A DNA stretch of 64,000 nucleotides from assembly GCA_019054805.1 (NCBI GenBank), contig JAHQIY010000021.1:124001-188000 (forward strand), read 5' to 3'. The position numbers and the translations under genes were made by a program. The notes below the pieces were generated by a model. That model worked only from the letters and a program-made list of their open reading frames with translations, was not told the origin of the DNA and made no database searches. The DNA comes from Brachionus manjavacas. Its lineage: Eukaryota; Rotifera; Eurotatoria; Ploima; Brachionidae. This document shows, one piece after another, positions 46,056 through 54,402 of the stretch (positions are counted from its first letter, which is position 1; each line of letters opens with the position of its first letter).

Positions 46056-47450
46056 TTAAAAGTGTATCATTTTACCTACACTATCTAACACGCTTTCGTG
46101 CATACCTTCGGATATTGTAGGGTGTGCAAACACGGTGTGTATAAGTTCTTCTTGTGTGGTTTCTAGGTTCATGGCAATAACAAAGCCTTGAATCATCTCT
46201 ACAACTTCAAACCCAATTAAGTGCGCCCCTATTAGCTCGCCAGTTTTAGCATTAAAAATAGTTTTAATTAAGCCATCGCTTTCGCCCACGGCAATGGCTT
46301 TACCATTACCCATAAACGGAAACCTACCAATTTTAACATCAATTTTTTGCTCTTTGGCTTTTTGTTCGGTTAAACCAACCGATGCCACTTGCGGATAAGT
46401 ATAAGTACAACCTGGTAGTTTGCTTCTGTTTAACGCATGCGGATTTAACCCAGCAATTTTTTCTACACAAATTACACCTTCGTGGCTAGCTTTGTGTGCC
46501 AACCAAGGCCCTTGTGTAATATCGCCAATTGCGTATATGCCTGCAACCGAAGTTTGGCTATAATTATTAACTGTAACAAGGCCACGTTCGGTTTTTATGC
46601 CTAGTTTTTCTAAGCCTAAGTTTTCGGTATTTGGCACAATACCCACTGCAGAAATTATTTTTTCTACTTCTATAACTTGTTGTTTACCGTTTTGTTCTAT
46701 AGTAACGGCAACGGTGTTGGCTTTTTTGTCTGCTTTTAAAACTTTAGTAGATGTTAAAATAGTTATATCTTGTTTTTCAAAAGCTTTTTTAGCTAAAGCA
46801 GAAATTTCTGCGTCTTCTGCTGGTAAAATGCGGTCTACCATTTCTACCACGGTTACTTTTGTACCTATTGCGGCAAAAAAGTTAGCAAACTCCATACCAA
46901 TGGCGCCACTACCCATTACTAGCATAGTTTTAGGAATTTCGCTAGCAACTAATGCTTCTCTGTATGTCCAAATAAATTTACCGTCTGGTTCAAACCCTGG
47001 TATTACACGGGCTCTGGACCCTGTGGCTAAAATAATGTGCTTAGCTTTTACAGTGGTGGTAGATTTATCTGCCATAGTAACATTAACCACGCCAACAGAA
47101 GCCACACTACCAGTACCCATAATAACTTCTACTTTATTTTTTTTAAGTAAGTGGGTAACCCCGCCAGAAAGCTGTTTGGCCACCGCTCTAGATCTATCTA
47201 CCATGGCTTTAATATCTGGCGTGGCGTTTTCTACAGTAACCCCAAAGCTAGAAGCCTTTTTTATATATTTATAAACTTCTGAACTTTTAAGCAAAGCTTT
47301 AGTAGGAATACACCCCCAGTTTAAACATACGCCACCTAAGTTTTCACGCTCTATAACTGCGGTTTTAAAACCTAGTTGCGCCGCCCTAATTGCAGTAACG
47401 TATCCACCTGGGCCACTGCCTATTATAACTACATCAAAGTTTTTTTCCAT
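46056..47450 (-). CDS. lpd: dihydrolipoyl dehydrogenase (E3)
   Basis: 464-residue FAD disulfide oxidoreductase regenerating lipoamide in PDH and related complexes. FAD-binding VVIGSGPGGYVTAIRAAQLG, redox pair in GGVCLNWGCIPTKALL (Cys42/Cys47 region), NAD-binding GSGAIGMEFANFF, and the C-terminal HTVFAHPTISE with the catalytic His-Glu. Belongs with pdhA-pdhB-pdhC upstream but is separated from them by a dcm-type gene. Confidence 0.95.
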   Translation of the reverse strand: MEKNFDVVIIGSGPGGYVTAIRAAQLGFKTAVIERENLGGVCLNWGCIPTKALLKSSEVYKYIKKASSFGVTVENATPDIKAMVDRSRAVAKQLSGGVTHLLKKNKVEVIMGTGSVASVGVVNVTMADKSTTTVKAKHIILATGSRARVIPGFEPDGKFIWTYREALVASEIPKTMLVMGSGAIGMEFANFFAAIGTKVTVVEMVDRILPAEDAEISALAKKAFEKQDITILTSTKVLKADKKANTVAVTIEQNGKQQVIEVEKIISAVGIVPNTENLGLEKLGIKTERGLVTVNNYSQTSVAGIYAIGDITQGPWLAHKASHEGVICVEKIAGLNPHALNRSKLPGCTYTYPQVASVGLTEQKAKEQKIDVKIGRFPFMGNGKAIAVGESDGLIKTIFNAKTGELIGAHLIGFEVVEMIQGFVIAMNLETTQEELIHTVFAHPTISEGMHESVLDSVGKMIHF

Positions 47451-47497
47451 TTTTTATATCCTTATGTTATTATTTTTAGTTTTTTTTAAATTATTTA

Positions 47498-47641
47498 TTA
47501 AGTATTTAGTTTTAATAAAAACTGTAACTTATCTTTATATTTATCTATTTTATTATTATTAATATATGCTATTTTAATTCTACTTTTTGTGGGGTTTAAT
47601 AGTTCAAATGTAATTTTGCATTTAATCTTTAACCAACCTTT
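47498..47641 (-). pseudogene. possible gene remnant between dcm-type gene and lpd
   Basis: A 47-codon open stretch, overlapping the last codons of the methyltransferase in another frame, with no ATG. It reads like coding sequence (charged and hydrophobic residues well mixed, e.g. CKITFELLNPTKSRIKIAYINN) and might be the 3' tail of a lost partner gene such as a cognate endonuclease. Family not recognised. Confidence 0.25.
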
Positions 47642-48828
47642 TTATTAATCTCGTGCTTAATATTTATAATTCTTTTTACTTCTTGTGCAATTTGCTTAGC
47701 AAAAAATGGCGGAACCGCATTACCTATTTGCCTATACATACTATTAAGGCTACCTGTAAAAATAAAATTATTAGGAAAAGTTTGTAAAATAGCACATTCT
47801 CTAACCGATAGTCTACGCATTTTGTTAACATGAATTTCTGGCGTGGTAGCGGTTATGGTATCGCTTGGTGTGTTCCAATTAGTTATGCGTAACGATTGCT
47901 CAAATGTAAGTTGTTTTAACTCAAGCTCTGTAACCTGTTTATCGTATTTATCATCAAACTGTAAAATTTCTTTTAATCTTAACCAATCTTTAGGGTTAGG
48001 TATAGAGCCAGATTTATTATCTTTTCTAAACCAATGCCCTGCTGTATGCCTATAGCCAAAAATTTTGTCTATTTTAGTTGCAGATAATTTAGCTTTTTTA
48101 CGATACTCATTTAAATAATCGCATATATCTGCTTGTAACGGTGGATTTTTGCGTGCGTAAAAATGCTCTGCAACATTGGTAGAAGCTATATGATTATAAA
48201 TTACTGTATTTTTAGTTTTTATTGGCTCGTTGTTTAATTCAACATCGCTTAAATAACCTATAGCTTCTGCAACAGATATTTTGTTTAAATTTTTATTTAA
48301 ATACAACCCACCAGTATAATTTAATTTATTACCATAAAGTATTATTCTCTCTCTATTTTGCGGAACACCATAGTTAGACATATTATAAAGTTGATAGTTA
48401 ACAAAATAACCAATCTCTTCAAAATCCTTTATAATTTGTTGCATTACAGCACCACCACCCATAGACAACAAACCTTTAACATTTTCTCCTATAAAAAATT
48501 TTGGTTGCTTATCTTTTACTACCCTTAGCAGTTCTTTATATAAAAAATTTCTTTCGTCTTCAATAGCTCTATTTTTATTATTTATAGAAAAGCCTTGGCA
48601 AGGAAATCCACCTAATACTACATCTGGATTATTTGGAATCTCCTTGCTAGAAATTAGCCTTATATCTTTATTAATAATATGGTTACCTATATTTTTTTTA
48701 TAAGTTTCTACTGCATCTTTATTAAAGTCGTTAGCCCATAATATTTTAAAACCTGCTTGTTTAAAACCTAGGTCTAAACCACCTGCACCAGAAAACAAAG
48801 ATATTACAGTTAACCCTTTATTGTTCAT
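47629..48828 (-). CDS. dcm: DNA (cytosine-5) methyltransferase
   Basis: 399-residue C5 methyltransferase. Motif I LFSGAGGLDLGFKQAG near residue 11, motif IV GGFPCQGFS with catalytic Cys77, motif VI GENVKGL with Glu115, QNRERI (motif VIII) and the C-terminal QIGNAVPP (motif X). The target recognition region is about 190-330. The site specificity is unknown. It sits between pdhC and lpd, whose products form one complex, so it is probably an insertion into an ancestral pdh operon. No intact cognate endonuclease is adjacent. Confidence 0.92.
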   Translation of the reverse strand: MNNKGLTVISLFSGAGGLDLGFKQAGFKILWANDFNKDAVETYKKNIGNHIINKDIRLISSKEIPNNPDVVLGGFPCQGFSINNKNRAIEDERNFLYKELLRVVKDKQPKFFIGENVKGLLSMGGGAVMQQIIKDFEEIGYFVNYQLYNMSNYGVPQNRERIILYGNKLNYTGGLYLNKNLNKISVAEAIGYLSDVELNNEPIKTKNTVIYNHIASTNVAEHFYARKNPPLQADICDYLNEYRKKAKLSATKIDKIFGYRHTAGHWFRKDNKSGSIPNPKDWLRLKEILQFDDKYDKQVTELELKQLTFEQSLRITNWNTPSDTITATTPEIHVNKMRRLSVRECAILQTFPNNFIFTGSLNSMYRQIGNAVPPFFAKQIAQEVKRIINIKHEINKKVG

Positions 48829-48836
48829 AAAAATAA

Positions 48837-50126
48837 CTAACCTACATAAAACATTAAAGCTGGAATTTCTATATATTTTCTAAAGGCGTTTAAAAATTTA
48901 GCAGCAACGGCACCGTCTATAACTCTGTGGTCGGCAGATAATGTTACACGCATAACATTAGCAATAACCATTTGTCCGTTTTTAACTAAAACGGTTTCTT
49001 TAGTGGCACCAATTGCTAAAATACCTGCTTGTGGCGGGTTAATTATAGCGTTAAATTCATCTATACCAAACATACCTAAGTTAGATATACTAAACCCACC
49101 GCCTTGATATTCGCTTGGTTTTAGTTTGCCGTCTTTGGCACGTTTAGCTAGGTCTTTCATATCTGCAGAAATTTCTACAATGCTTTTAGCTTCGGCTTCG
49201 GTAACTATTGGGGTAATTAAACCAGTTGGCGTGGCTACAGCTACAGATACATCGCTACTTACAAAATATCTGGTAGAATCGCCGTTCCAATAACAATTGG
49301 CATCTGGTACATCTTGCATAGCTAAAGCCGTTGCTTTAATTATAAAATCGTTTACAGATAATTTATAAACATCTTTACCTTGCTTGTTTAATTCGGCTCT
49401 TAGCTCTAATAAAGCATCCATTTTTACTTCTATGGTTTCGTAGTAATGTGGAATTTGCGTTTTAGATTCTAACAAACGGCTTGCAATAACTTTACGCATA
49501 CCAGAGTTTGGTTTATCGGTAAATTTACCACTGTTACCTTTGGCGTATTTACCACTGGCTACCATACCGCCGGCGGTTGCTGTACCGTTTGCCATTGCGG
49601 TTTCAACGTCTGCTTTTACAATTCTGCCGTTGGGGCCACTGCCTTTAATTTTGGCAATATCTAAGCCGTTTAAAAATGCAATTTTTTTAGCTAAAGGCGT
49701 AATAAATACTCTACCGCCTGTATTGTTAACGGTTTGGTTAACTACTGGGGCAGGTGTAGTTGGCGTAGTAGTTGTAGGGGTAGAGACTACAGGTGAAGCT
49801 ACTACAGGTGCAGGAGTAGATACCACTGGGGCAGAAACTGTAGAATTACTAGCCACAAAACTGTCTATTACGCTGGCGTCTTCGCCTTCGTCTAGCATTA
49901 CGGCTATTAAATCGTTAACTTTTACGCCTTCGGTTCCTTCGGCTACTAATAGTTTGCCCAAGGTTCCTTCTTCGGTGCTTTCAAACTCTATCATTGCTTT
50001 ATCGGTTTCTATTTCCGCTATTACGTCTCCGGCTTTTACAAAATCACCTTCTTTTTTTACCCATTTGCTTAGTTTACCTTCTGTCATGGTTGGCGATAAC
50101 GCCGGCATTAATACTTTTATTGGCAT
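48837..50126 (-). CDS. pdhC: pyruvate dehydrogenase E2, dihydrolipoamide acetyltransferase
   Basis: 429 residues: one lipoyl domain (1-95, modified Lys in ETDKAMIE), an Ala/Pro/Thr/Val linker, the peripheral-subunit binding domain (FITPLAKKIAFLNGLDIAKIKGSGPNGRIVKADV, about 143-177) and the catalytic domain ending with LSADHRVIDG (active-site His). It transfers acetyl from lipoamide to CoA. The first 296 bases of the gene are almost identical to those of pdhB. Confidence 0.95.
   Translation of the reverse strand: MPIKVLMPALSPTMTEGKLSKWVKKEGDFVKAGDVIAEIETDKAMIEFESTEEGTLGKLLVAEGTEGVKVNDLIAVMLDEGEDASVIDSFVASNSTVSAPVVSTPAPVVASPVVSTPTTTTPTTPAPVVNQTVNNTGGRVFITPLAKKIAFLNGLDIAKIKGSGPNGRIVKADVETAMANGTATAGGMVASGKYAKGNSGKFTDKPNSGMRKVIASRLLESKTQIPHYYETIEVKMDALLELRAELNKQGKDVYKLSVNDFIIKATALAMQDVPDANCYWNGDSTRYFVSSDVSVAVATPTGLITPIVTEAEAKSIVEISADMKDLAKRAKDGKLKPSEYQGGGFSISNLGMFGIDEFNAIINPPQAGILAIGATKETVLVKNGQMVIANVMRVTLSADHRVIDGAVAAKFLNAFRKYIEIPALMFYVG
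49831..50126 (-). repeat. 296-base lipoyl-domain repeat, copy in pdhC
   Basis: Aligned with 51281-51576 at a constant offset of 1450; I find two differences only (49837/51287 and 49995/51445). Covers the start codon through the lipoyl domain. Confidence 0.9.
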
Positions 50127-50142
50127 ATTAAGATTCTCTCTG

Positions 50143-51576
50143 TTATTTATTAGTAACTTTTTTTGCCGCAGCTACAATATCTGCCACACTTGGTAGTGCG
50201 TATTTTTCTAAATTAGCAGCATAAGGCATTGGTACATCTTTACCGGTAACTCTAACTACAGGGGCGTCTAAATAATCAAAGCACTCTTCCATAATTACTG
50301 CGGCAATTTCAGATCCAATTCCTGCATACGGCCAACCTTCTTCTACAGATATAATTCTGTTGGTTTTTTTAACCGAATTAACAATAGTTTGTGTATCTAA
50401 CGGACGCAAAGTACGTAAATTAATAATTTCTGCAGAAATTCCTAAAGCTTCTAATTCTGCAACGCTTTCCATTGCTATATGCATACCATAAGCAAAAGAT
50501 ACAATGGTAACATCGGTTCCGGCTTTTTCTATTTTTGCTTTACCTATAGGTATAATTAAATCTTCTACATCTGGTATATCAAAAGTTTTGCCGTACATAA
50601 CTTCGTGCTCTAAAAACACTACAGGGTTAGGGTTTCTAATTGCACTTTTTAGCAAGCCTTTAGCGTCTTCTGCCGAATACGGAGCAATAACAATAATACC
50701 CGGTATATGTGCATACCAAGAAGCCATACATTGCGAATGCTGTGCCGCTACCCTAGTACCAGAACCATTTAAACCCCTAAACACTATTGGGCTATTTACT
50801 TCGCCTCCGCTCATGTATAATGTTTTACCAGACGAATTAATAATGTGGTCTAACGATTGCATAGAAAAGTTAAAGTTCATATACTCTACTATTGGTTTTA
50901 GGCCACTCATAGAAGCACCAGAAGCCATACCAGTAAAACCATATTCGCTTATAGGCATATCTAATACACGTTCTGGCCCAAATTCTTGCAACATACCTTG
51001 CGATACTTTATAGGCACCTTGGTAATTAGCTACTTCTTCGCCCATTAAAAATACGGTGCTATCTTTACGCATTTCTTCGGTCATAGCTTCTCTTAGGCCT
51101 TCTCTTACCGAAATATTACGCTTTGGTGCGTTTACATATTGTGCTTCTATTTCGTTTAATTCTATAGCTTGGTGCCCTGCAGTGTTGGTTGTTGTTACTG
51201 TTGTGTTTTCTACCACTGTTGCAGTTGGCTGTGTAGTTTCTGTTGCAGTAGCTGGTTGTGTAGGTGCAGAAACCACAGGTGCAGAATCTGTAGAATTACT
51301 AGCCACAAAACTGTCTATTACGCTGGCGTCTTCGCCTTCGTCTAGCATTACGGCTATTAAATCGTTAACTTTTACGCCTTCGGTTCCTTCGGCTACTAAT
51401 AGTTTGCCCAAGGTTCCTTCTTCGGTGCTTTCAAACTCTATCATCGCTTTATCGGTTTCTATTTCCGCTATTACGTCTCCGGCTTTTACAAAATCACCTT
51501 CTTTTTTTACCCATTTGCTTAGTTTACCTTCTGTCATGGTTGGCGATAACGCCGGCATTAATACTTTTATTGGCAT
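50143..51576 (-). CDS. pdhB: pyruvate dehydrogenase E1 beta with N-terminal lipoyl domain
   Basis: 477 residues. Residues 1-95 are a lipoyl domain identical in sequence to that of PdhC, followed by a Pro/Thr/Ala linker. From about 145 on is the transketolase-type E1 beta ([57 protein letters not shown]). Lipoylated E1 beta is found in many alphaproteobacteria. Lies 16 bases upstream of pdhC. Confidence 0.95.
   Translation of the reverse strand: MPIKVLMPALSPTMTEGKLSKWVKKEGDFVKAGDVIAEIETDKAMIEFESTEEGTLGKLLVAEGTEGVKVNDLIAVMLDEGEDASVIDSFVASNSTDSAPVVSAPTQPATATETTQPTATVVENTTVTTTNTAGHQAIELNEIEAQYVNAPKRNISVREGLREAMTEEMRKDSTVFLMGEEVANYQGAYKVSQGMLQEFGPERVLDMPISEYGFTGMASGASMSGLKPIVEYMNFNFSMQSLDHIINSSGKTLYMSGGEVNSPIVFRGLNGSGTRVAAQHSQCMASWYAHIPGIIVIAPYSAEDAKGLLKSAIRNPNPVVFLEHEVMYGKTFDIPDVEDLIIPIGKAKIEKAGTDVTIVSFAYGMHIAMESVAELEALGISAEIINLRTLRPLDTQTIVNSVKKTNRIISVEEGWPYAGIGSEIAAVIMEECFDYLDAPVVRVTGKDVPMPYAANLEKYALPSVADIVAAAKKVTNK
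51281..51576 (-). repeat. 296-base lipoyl-domain repeat, copy in pdhB
   Basis: Partner of 49831-50126; same orientation, start codon to just past the lipoyl domain, two differences. Confidence 0.9.
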
Positions 51577-51612
51577 GGTGTATTCTCTCTATTTTATTTA
51601 CAAATTTTTATT

Positions 51613-52611
51613 TTATAAAACAACGTCTGTATAAAGATCGCTTAACTCTGGCTCTGGCGATGCTAAAGCAAACTCTTCGGCCTCTTTAACTACCGCTTTA
51701 ATTTTAGAGTTAATTTCTTTAGCTTGTTCTTCGGTTAATAAGCCGTTAGCTATTGCGTGTTCTTTAAAATTATCAATGGGGTCTTTGTAGTTTTTGTACT
51801 CTTCTACTTCCTCTTTGTCTCTGTATTTTTGTGGATCCGACATAGAGTGCCCTCTGTAACGGTAGGTTATAATTTCTAATAAATAAGGGCCTTTTCCGCT
51901 TCTGGCGTGTTCTATAGCTTTTTGTGCTTTTTCTATAACTTCTAAAATATTTTGGCCGTCTACTTTTTCGCCCGGAATATTAAAAGGTATACCACGTTGC
52001 GATAAATCTGTATTTGCGTGCGTACGCTCTAACGAAGTACCCATAGAATACTGATTGTTTTCTATTACTATAACTAAAGGTAGCTTGTGTAACGAAGCTA
52101 AGTTAAAAGTTTCGTAAACTTGGCCTTGTGGCATACCGCCATCGCCAACAAAAGTTACGGCAACGCCGTTATCGTTAGTATATTTATGTTTAAAAGCTAA
52201 ACCCGCACCTAGTGGTACTTGCCCGCCTACTATACCATTACCGCCAAAAAATCCGTTTTCTTTAGAATAAACGTGCATACTGCCACCTTTACCTTTAGAA
52301 CTTCCGCCCACTCTACCTACAAGTTCTGCCATTAGTGCATTAGGGTGCAATTTGGCTTGTAGTAATGCGTGTGCGTGGCATCGGTAACTGGTAATTGTGG
52401 TATCTTGTTTTGGTTTTTGTACAAAATTAAAGCCTGTAGCTATTGCCTCTTGCCCTATGTATAGATGTAAAAAGCCTGCTATGTGCCCCATTCCGTACAA
52501 TTGTGCACACTTTTCTTCAAATCTTCTAACAAAAAGCATATCGTAATAAAGCTGATAAGCCTGTTGCGCTGTTAATGTTACATTAGTTTTTGCTGAATTT
52601 AGTTTGGCCAT
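51613..52611 (-). CDS. pdhA: pyruvate dehydrogenase E1 alpha
   Basis: 332-residue ThDP-dependent subunit decarboxylating pyruvate. GHIAGFLHLYIGQEAIATG near the N-terminus, the ThDP/magnesium motif TFVGDGGMPQGQVYETFNLASL, the phosphorylation-loop type YRYRGHSMSDPQKYRDK. First gene of pdhA-pdhB-pdhC. Confidence 0.95.
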   Translation of the reverse strand: MAKLNSAKTNVTLTAQQAYQLYYDMLFVRRFEEKCAQLYGMGHIAGFLHLYIGQEAIATGFNFVQKPKQDTTITSYRCHAHALLQAKLHPNALMAELVGRVGGSSKGKGGSMHVYSKENGFFGGNGIVGGQVPLGAGLAFKHKYTNDNGVAVTFVGDGGMPQGQVYETFNLASLHKLPLVIVIENNQYSMGTSLERTHANTDLSQRGIPFNIPGEKVDGQNILEVIEKAQKAIEHARSGKGPYLLEIITYRYRGHSMSDPQKYRDKEEVEEYKNYKDPIDNFKEHAIANGLLTEEQAKEINSKIKAVVKEAEEFALASPEPELSDLYTDVVL

Positions 52612-52838
52612 GGTATATCTCTCGTAATTATTTTAATTAAAACTATACACTATTAATATAAAATATAACATTTTATATTTTAATTTACAACATTCTTTTA
52701 TTAAATTTTATTAAAAAAGATAACTTTAAAATAAATATTATAAATTTACAATTTAATGCTTGCTTTTAAAATTAATTTTGTTTTATAATTTATAACATGT
52801 ATAAACAAATAAGTATAAAATTATATGTAATTTTATGG
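52612..52838. other. divergent intergenic region, pdhA / barrel protein
   Basis: Very AT-rich. Contains a second plus-strand promoter-like site, TTGCTT (52760-52765), 18-base spacer, TATAAT (52784-52789), upstream of the nearer one. No gene or RNA seen. Confidence 0.4.
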
Positions 52839-52868
52839 TTGCATTAACTTTTACACTTAGTATATAAT
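52839..52868 (+). promoter_or_regulatory. promoter of the outer-membrane barrel gene
   Basis: TTGCAT, 18-base spacer, TATAAT; start near 52875, 26 bases before the ATG, with GAGG ribosome site. Confidence 0.6.
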
Positions 52869-52900
52869 TTTATTAATTAAATAAAAACGAGGTAATAAAA

Positions 52901-53503
52901 ATGACAAAACACTCTTTTATAAAAAAAACTTTAATAGCTACATTGGCTTTATCTACATTATTTGCCTTTGCCCACGCTAAAGGTAATTGGTTTGTGGCTG
53001 GCGGTGTTGGGGTAAATATTAAATCTCAAGAAAGCTCTAGTGCTAATTTTACATTTAAAAATACTGCAAACTTTACGCTAAGCAGTGGCTATAAAACTAA
53101 TAATTTTGGTATAGCGTTAGATTACAACCAAACAGACTACGCTACCAATAAAGAGCTTAAGCAAACAGATAATATTGTTTTAAAACTAAAACAAGCTAGC
53201 ATTTATATTGCTCCGTTTATTGCCGTTAATGTAAATAAACAATCTAGTATATTTTTAAAAGTAGGCTTTGGCTATAATTGGCCTAGTTATAAGCTTAAAG
53301 ATGCAGATGGTAAATATAACTTACAAAAATCATTAGCATGGAAAACAGGGATTGGTTACCAATACTCTGTAAACAATAACAATGCAGTAATGCTAGAGTA
53401 TAATTTTATTAACAATGGGTTAAAAGAGTTTTTTGGCATATATCACTCTCGTCAAACTCATCATAATTTTAATATATTATACAAATATAGTTTTGCTAGC
53501 TAA
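52901..53503 (+). CDS. small outer-membrane beta-barrel protein
   Basis: 200 residues with a clear signal peptide ending FAHA-KG. The mature part alternates polar and apolar residues in about eight strands (GNWFVAGGVGVNIK, NFTLSSGYKTNNFGIALDYNQ, SIFLKVGFGYNWPSYKL, NAVMLEYNFI, NFNILYKYSFAS), as in OmpA-N/OmpW/Opa-like eight-stranded barrels. Strong promoter and terminator suggest high expression. Function unknown, perhaps surface adhesion. Confidence 0.75.
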   Translation: MTKHSFIKKTLIATLALSTLFAFAHAKGNWFVAGGVGVNIKSQESSSANFTFKNTANFTLSSGYKTNNFGIALDYNQTDYATNKELKQTDNIVLKLKQASIYIAPFIAVNVNKQSSIFLKVGFGYNWPSYKLKDADGKYNLQKSLAWKTGIGYQYSVNNNNAVMLEYNFINNGLKEFFGIYHSRQTHHNFNILYKYSFAS

Positions 53504-53508
53504 ATAAA

Positions 53509-53540
53509 AAAAAGACCATAGCTAATTATGGTCTTTTTGT
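53509..53540 (+). terminator. terminator of the barrel gene
   Basis: 12-base perfect stem AAAAAGACCATA / TATGGTCTTTTT (53509-53520 with 53527-53538), 6-base loop, T run. Also usable from the convergent ftsB side. Confidence 0.8.
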
Positions 53541-53563
53541 ATTTTACAAAAAATGTAATAAAA

Positions 53564-53866
53564 TTATTTTATAAAAACTTTTTCTTGCTTGTGCTTTAAT
53601 TGTAACACTGTTTTAGCTTGCGTTTCTAGTATATCTAAGTTAATGCTTTCTTCTTTTAAACCATTTACTTTAATGGTTAATTTTTGTATATTGTTTTGTA
53701 AATCTTGCTGTTGTTGTTTAAGATTTTGCAAATTTACCTGTAAATTATTATAGTTATTAAACCAGTTAAATATATATTTAACACTAACCATAGAATAAAT
53801 AACTAATACCACAAACACAGTTATTTTAACCACAGATAGCAAACTATTTTTAAAAGGGATTCTCAT
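53564..53866 (-). CDS. ftsB: FtsB/DivIC-type septum protein
   Basis: 100 residues from ATG 53866; a GTG four codons earlier is possible. One transmembrane helix (about residues 9-30), then a coiled coil rich in Gln, Asn and Leu (LQVNLQNLKQQQQDLQNNIQKL), then the family-type end NLDILETQAKTVLQLKH. Bitopic cell-division protein that would pair with FtsL/FtsQ. In other alphaproteobacteria it lies near the pdh genes, as here. Confidence 0.72.
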   Translation of the reverse strand: MRIPFKNSLLSVVKITVFVVLVIYSMVSVKYIFNWFNNYNNLQVNLQNLKQQQQDLQNNIQKLTIKVNGLKEESINLDILETQAKTVLQLKHKQEKVFIK

Positions 53867-53927
53867 ACAAGTATACACATTAAATTTATTATTACATTAA
53901 TAATAAAGCTTTTTAGTAAAAATAATA

Positions 53928-54380
53928 TTAATTTGTTGCAATATATATACTTACTTGGTTAAGGTTGTCTAGCGTATACAATTCAAAATCTGCAGTGTAG
54001 GTGCGTTGCTTTTCTAATTCTGCATTACCCCAAATAGTTTGCCACAAACTTATAACTGTTTCTGGCAATTGCCCGTTATTGTTAAACACGCTGTAATTTT
54101 GTGGGTTAATAGTAAGGCTTTGCAAATTGGCTGGTAAATCTGTATTGCTTGTATCTACTTGTTGCCCAATAAAGTAAGTGTAATTGCCGTTTTTATCAGA
54201 TTCGTAATTAGTGTAAACCGCATATACATTATTAGGGTTGCAACTATTAAAACTACCTAATACATTATTAAAAAAATTTTGCATAGTTGGGGCAATTTTA
54301 CCATTGGCGGTAAATTCTGTGGCATTATTGGTGGTTATTGCTATACCCCACAATGTAATTTTTGGTAAAGATGTTTGCAT
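53928..54380 (-). CDS. GyrI-like (effector-binding domain) protein
   Basis: 150-residue single-domain protein of the GyrI/AraC effector-binding family. It has two duplicated SHS2-like halves; typical are FTANGKIAPTMQNFFNNVLGSF, VYAVYTNYESDKNGNYTYFIGQQV, LTINPQNYSVFNNNGQLPETVISLWQTIW and the closing DFELY...VSIYIATN. Stand-alone members bind small molecules. No DNA-binding part. It lies 22 bases after rlmN. Confidence 0.72.
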   Translation of the reverse strand: MQTSLPKITLWGIAITTNNATEFTANGKIAPTMQNFFNNVLGSFNSCNPNNVYAVYTNYESDKNGNYTYFIGQQVDTSNTDLPANLQSLTINPQNYSVFNNNGQLPETVISLWQTIWGNAELEKQRTYTADFELYTLDNLNQVSIYIATN

Positions 54381-54402
54381 TGTAATAGTTTACTTTATAT
54401 TA

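Noticed and set aside
46597-47274. 225-residue plus-strand frame antisense to lpd
   Set aside because: Shadow of a strongly conserved gene; Ser/Thr/Leu-rich antisense composition.
49540-50196. Long plus-strand frames antisense to pdhC and pdhB (also 51056-51634)
   Set aside because: They mirror the low-complexity linker and duplicated lipoyl domain; no independent coding evidence.
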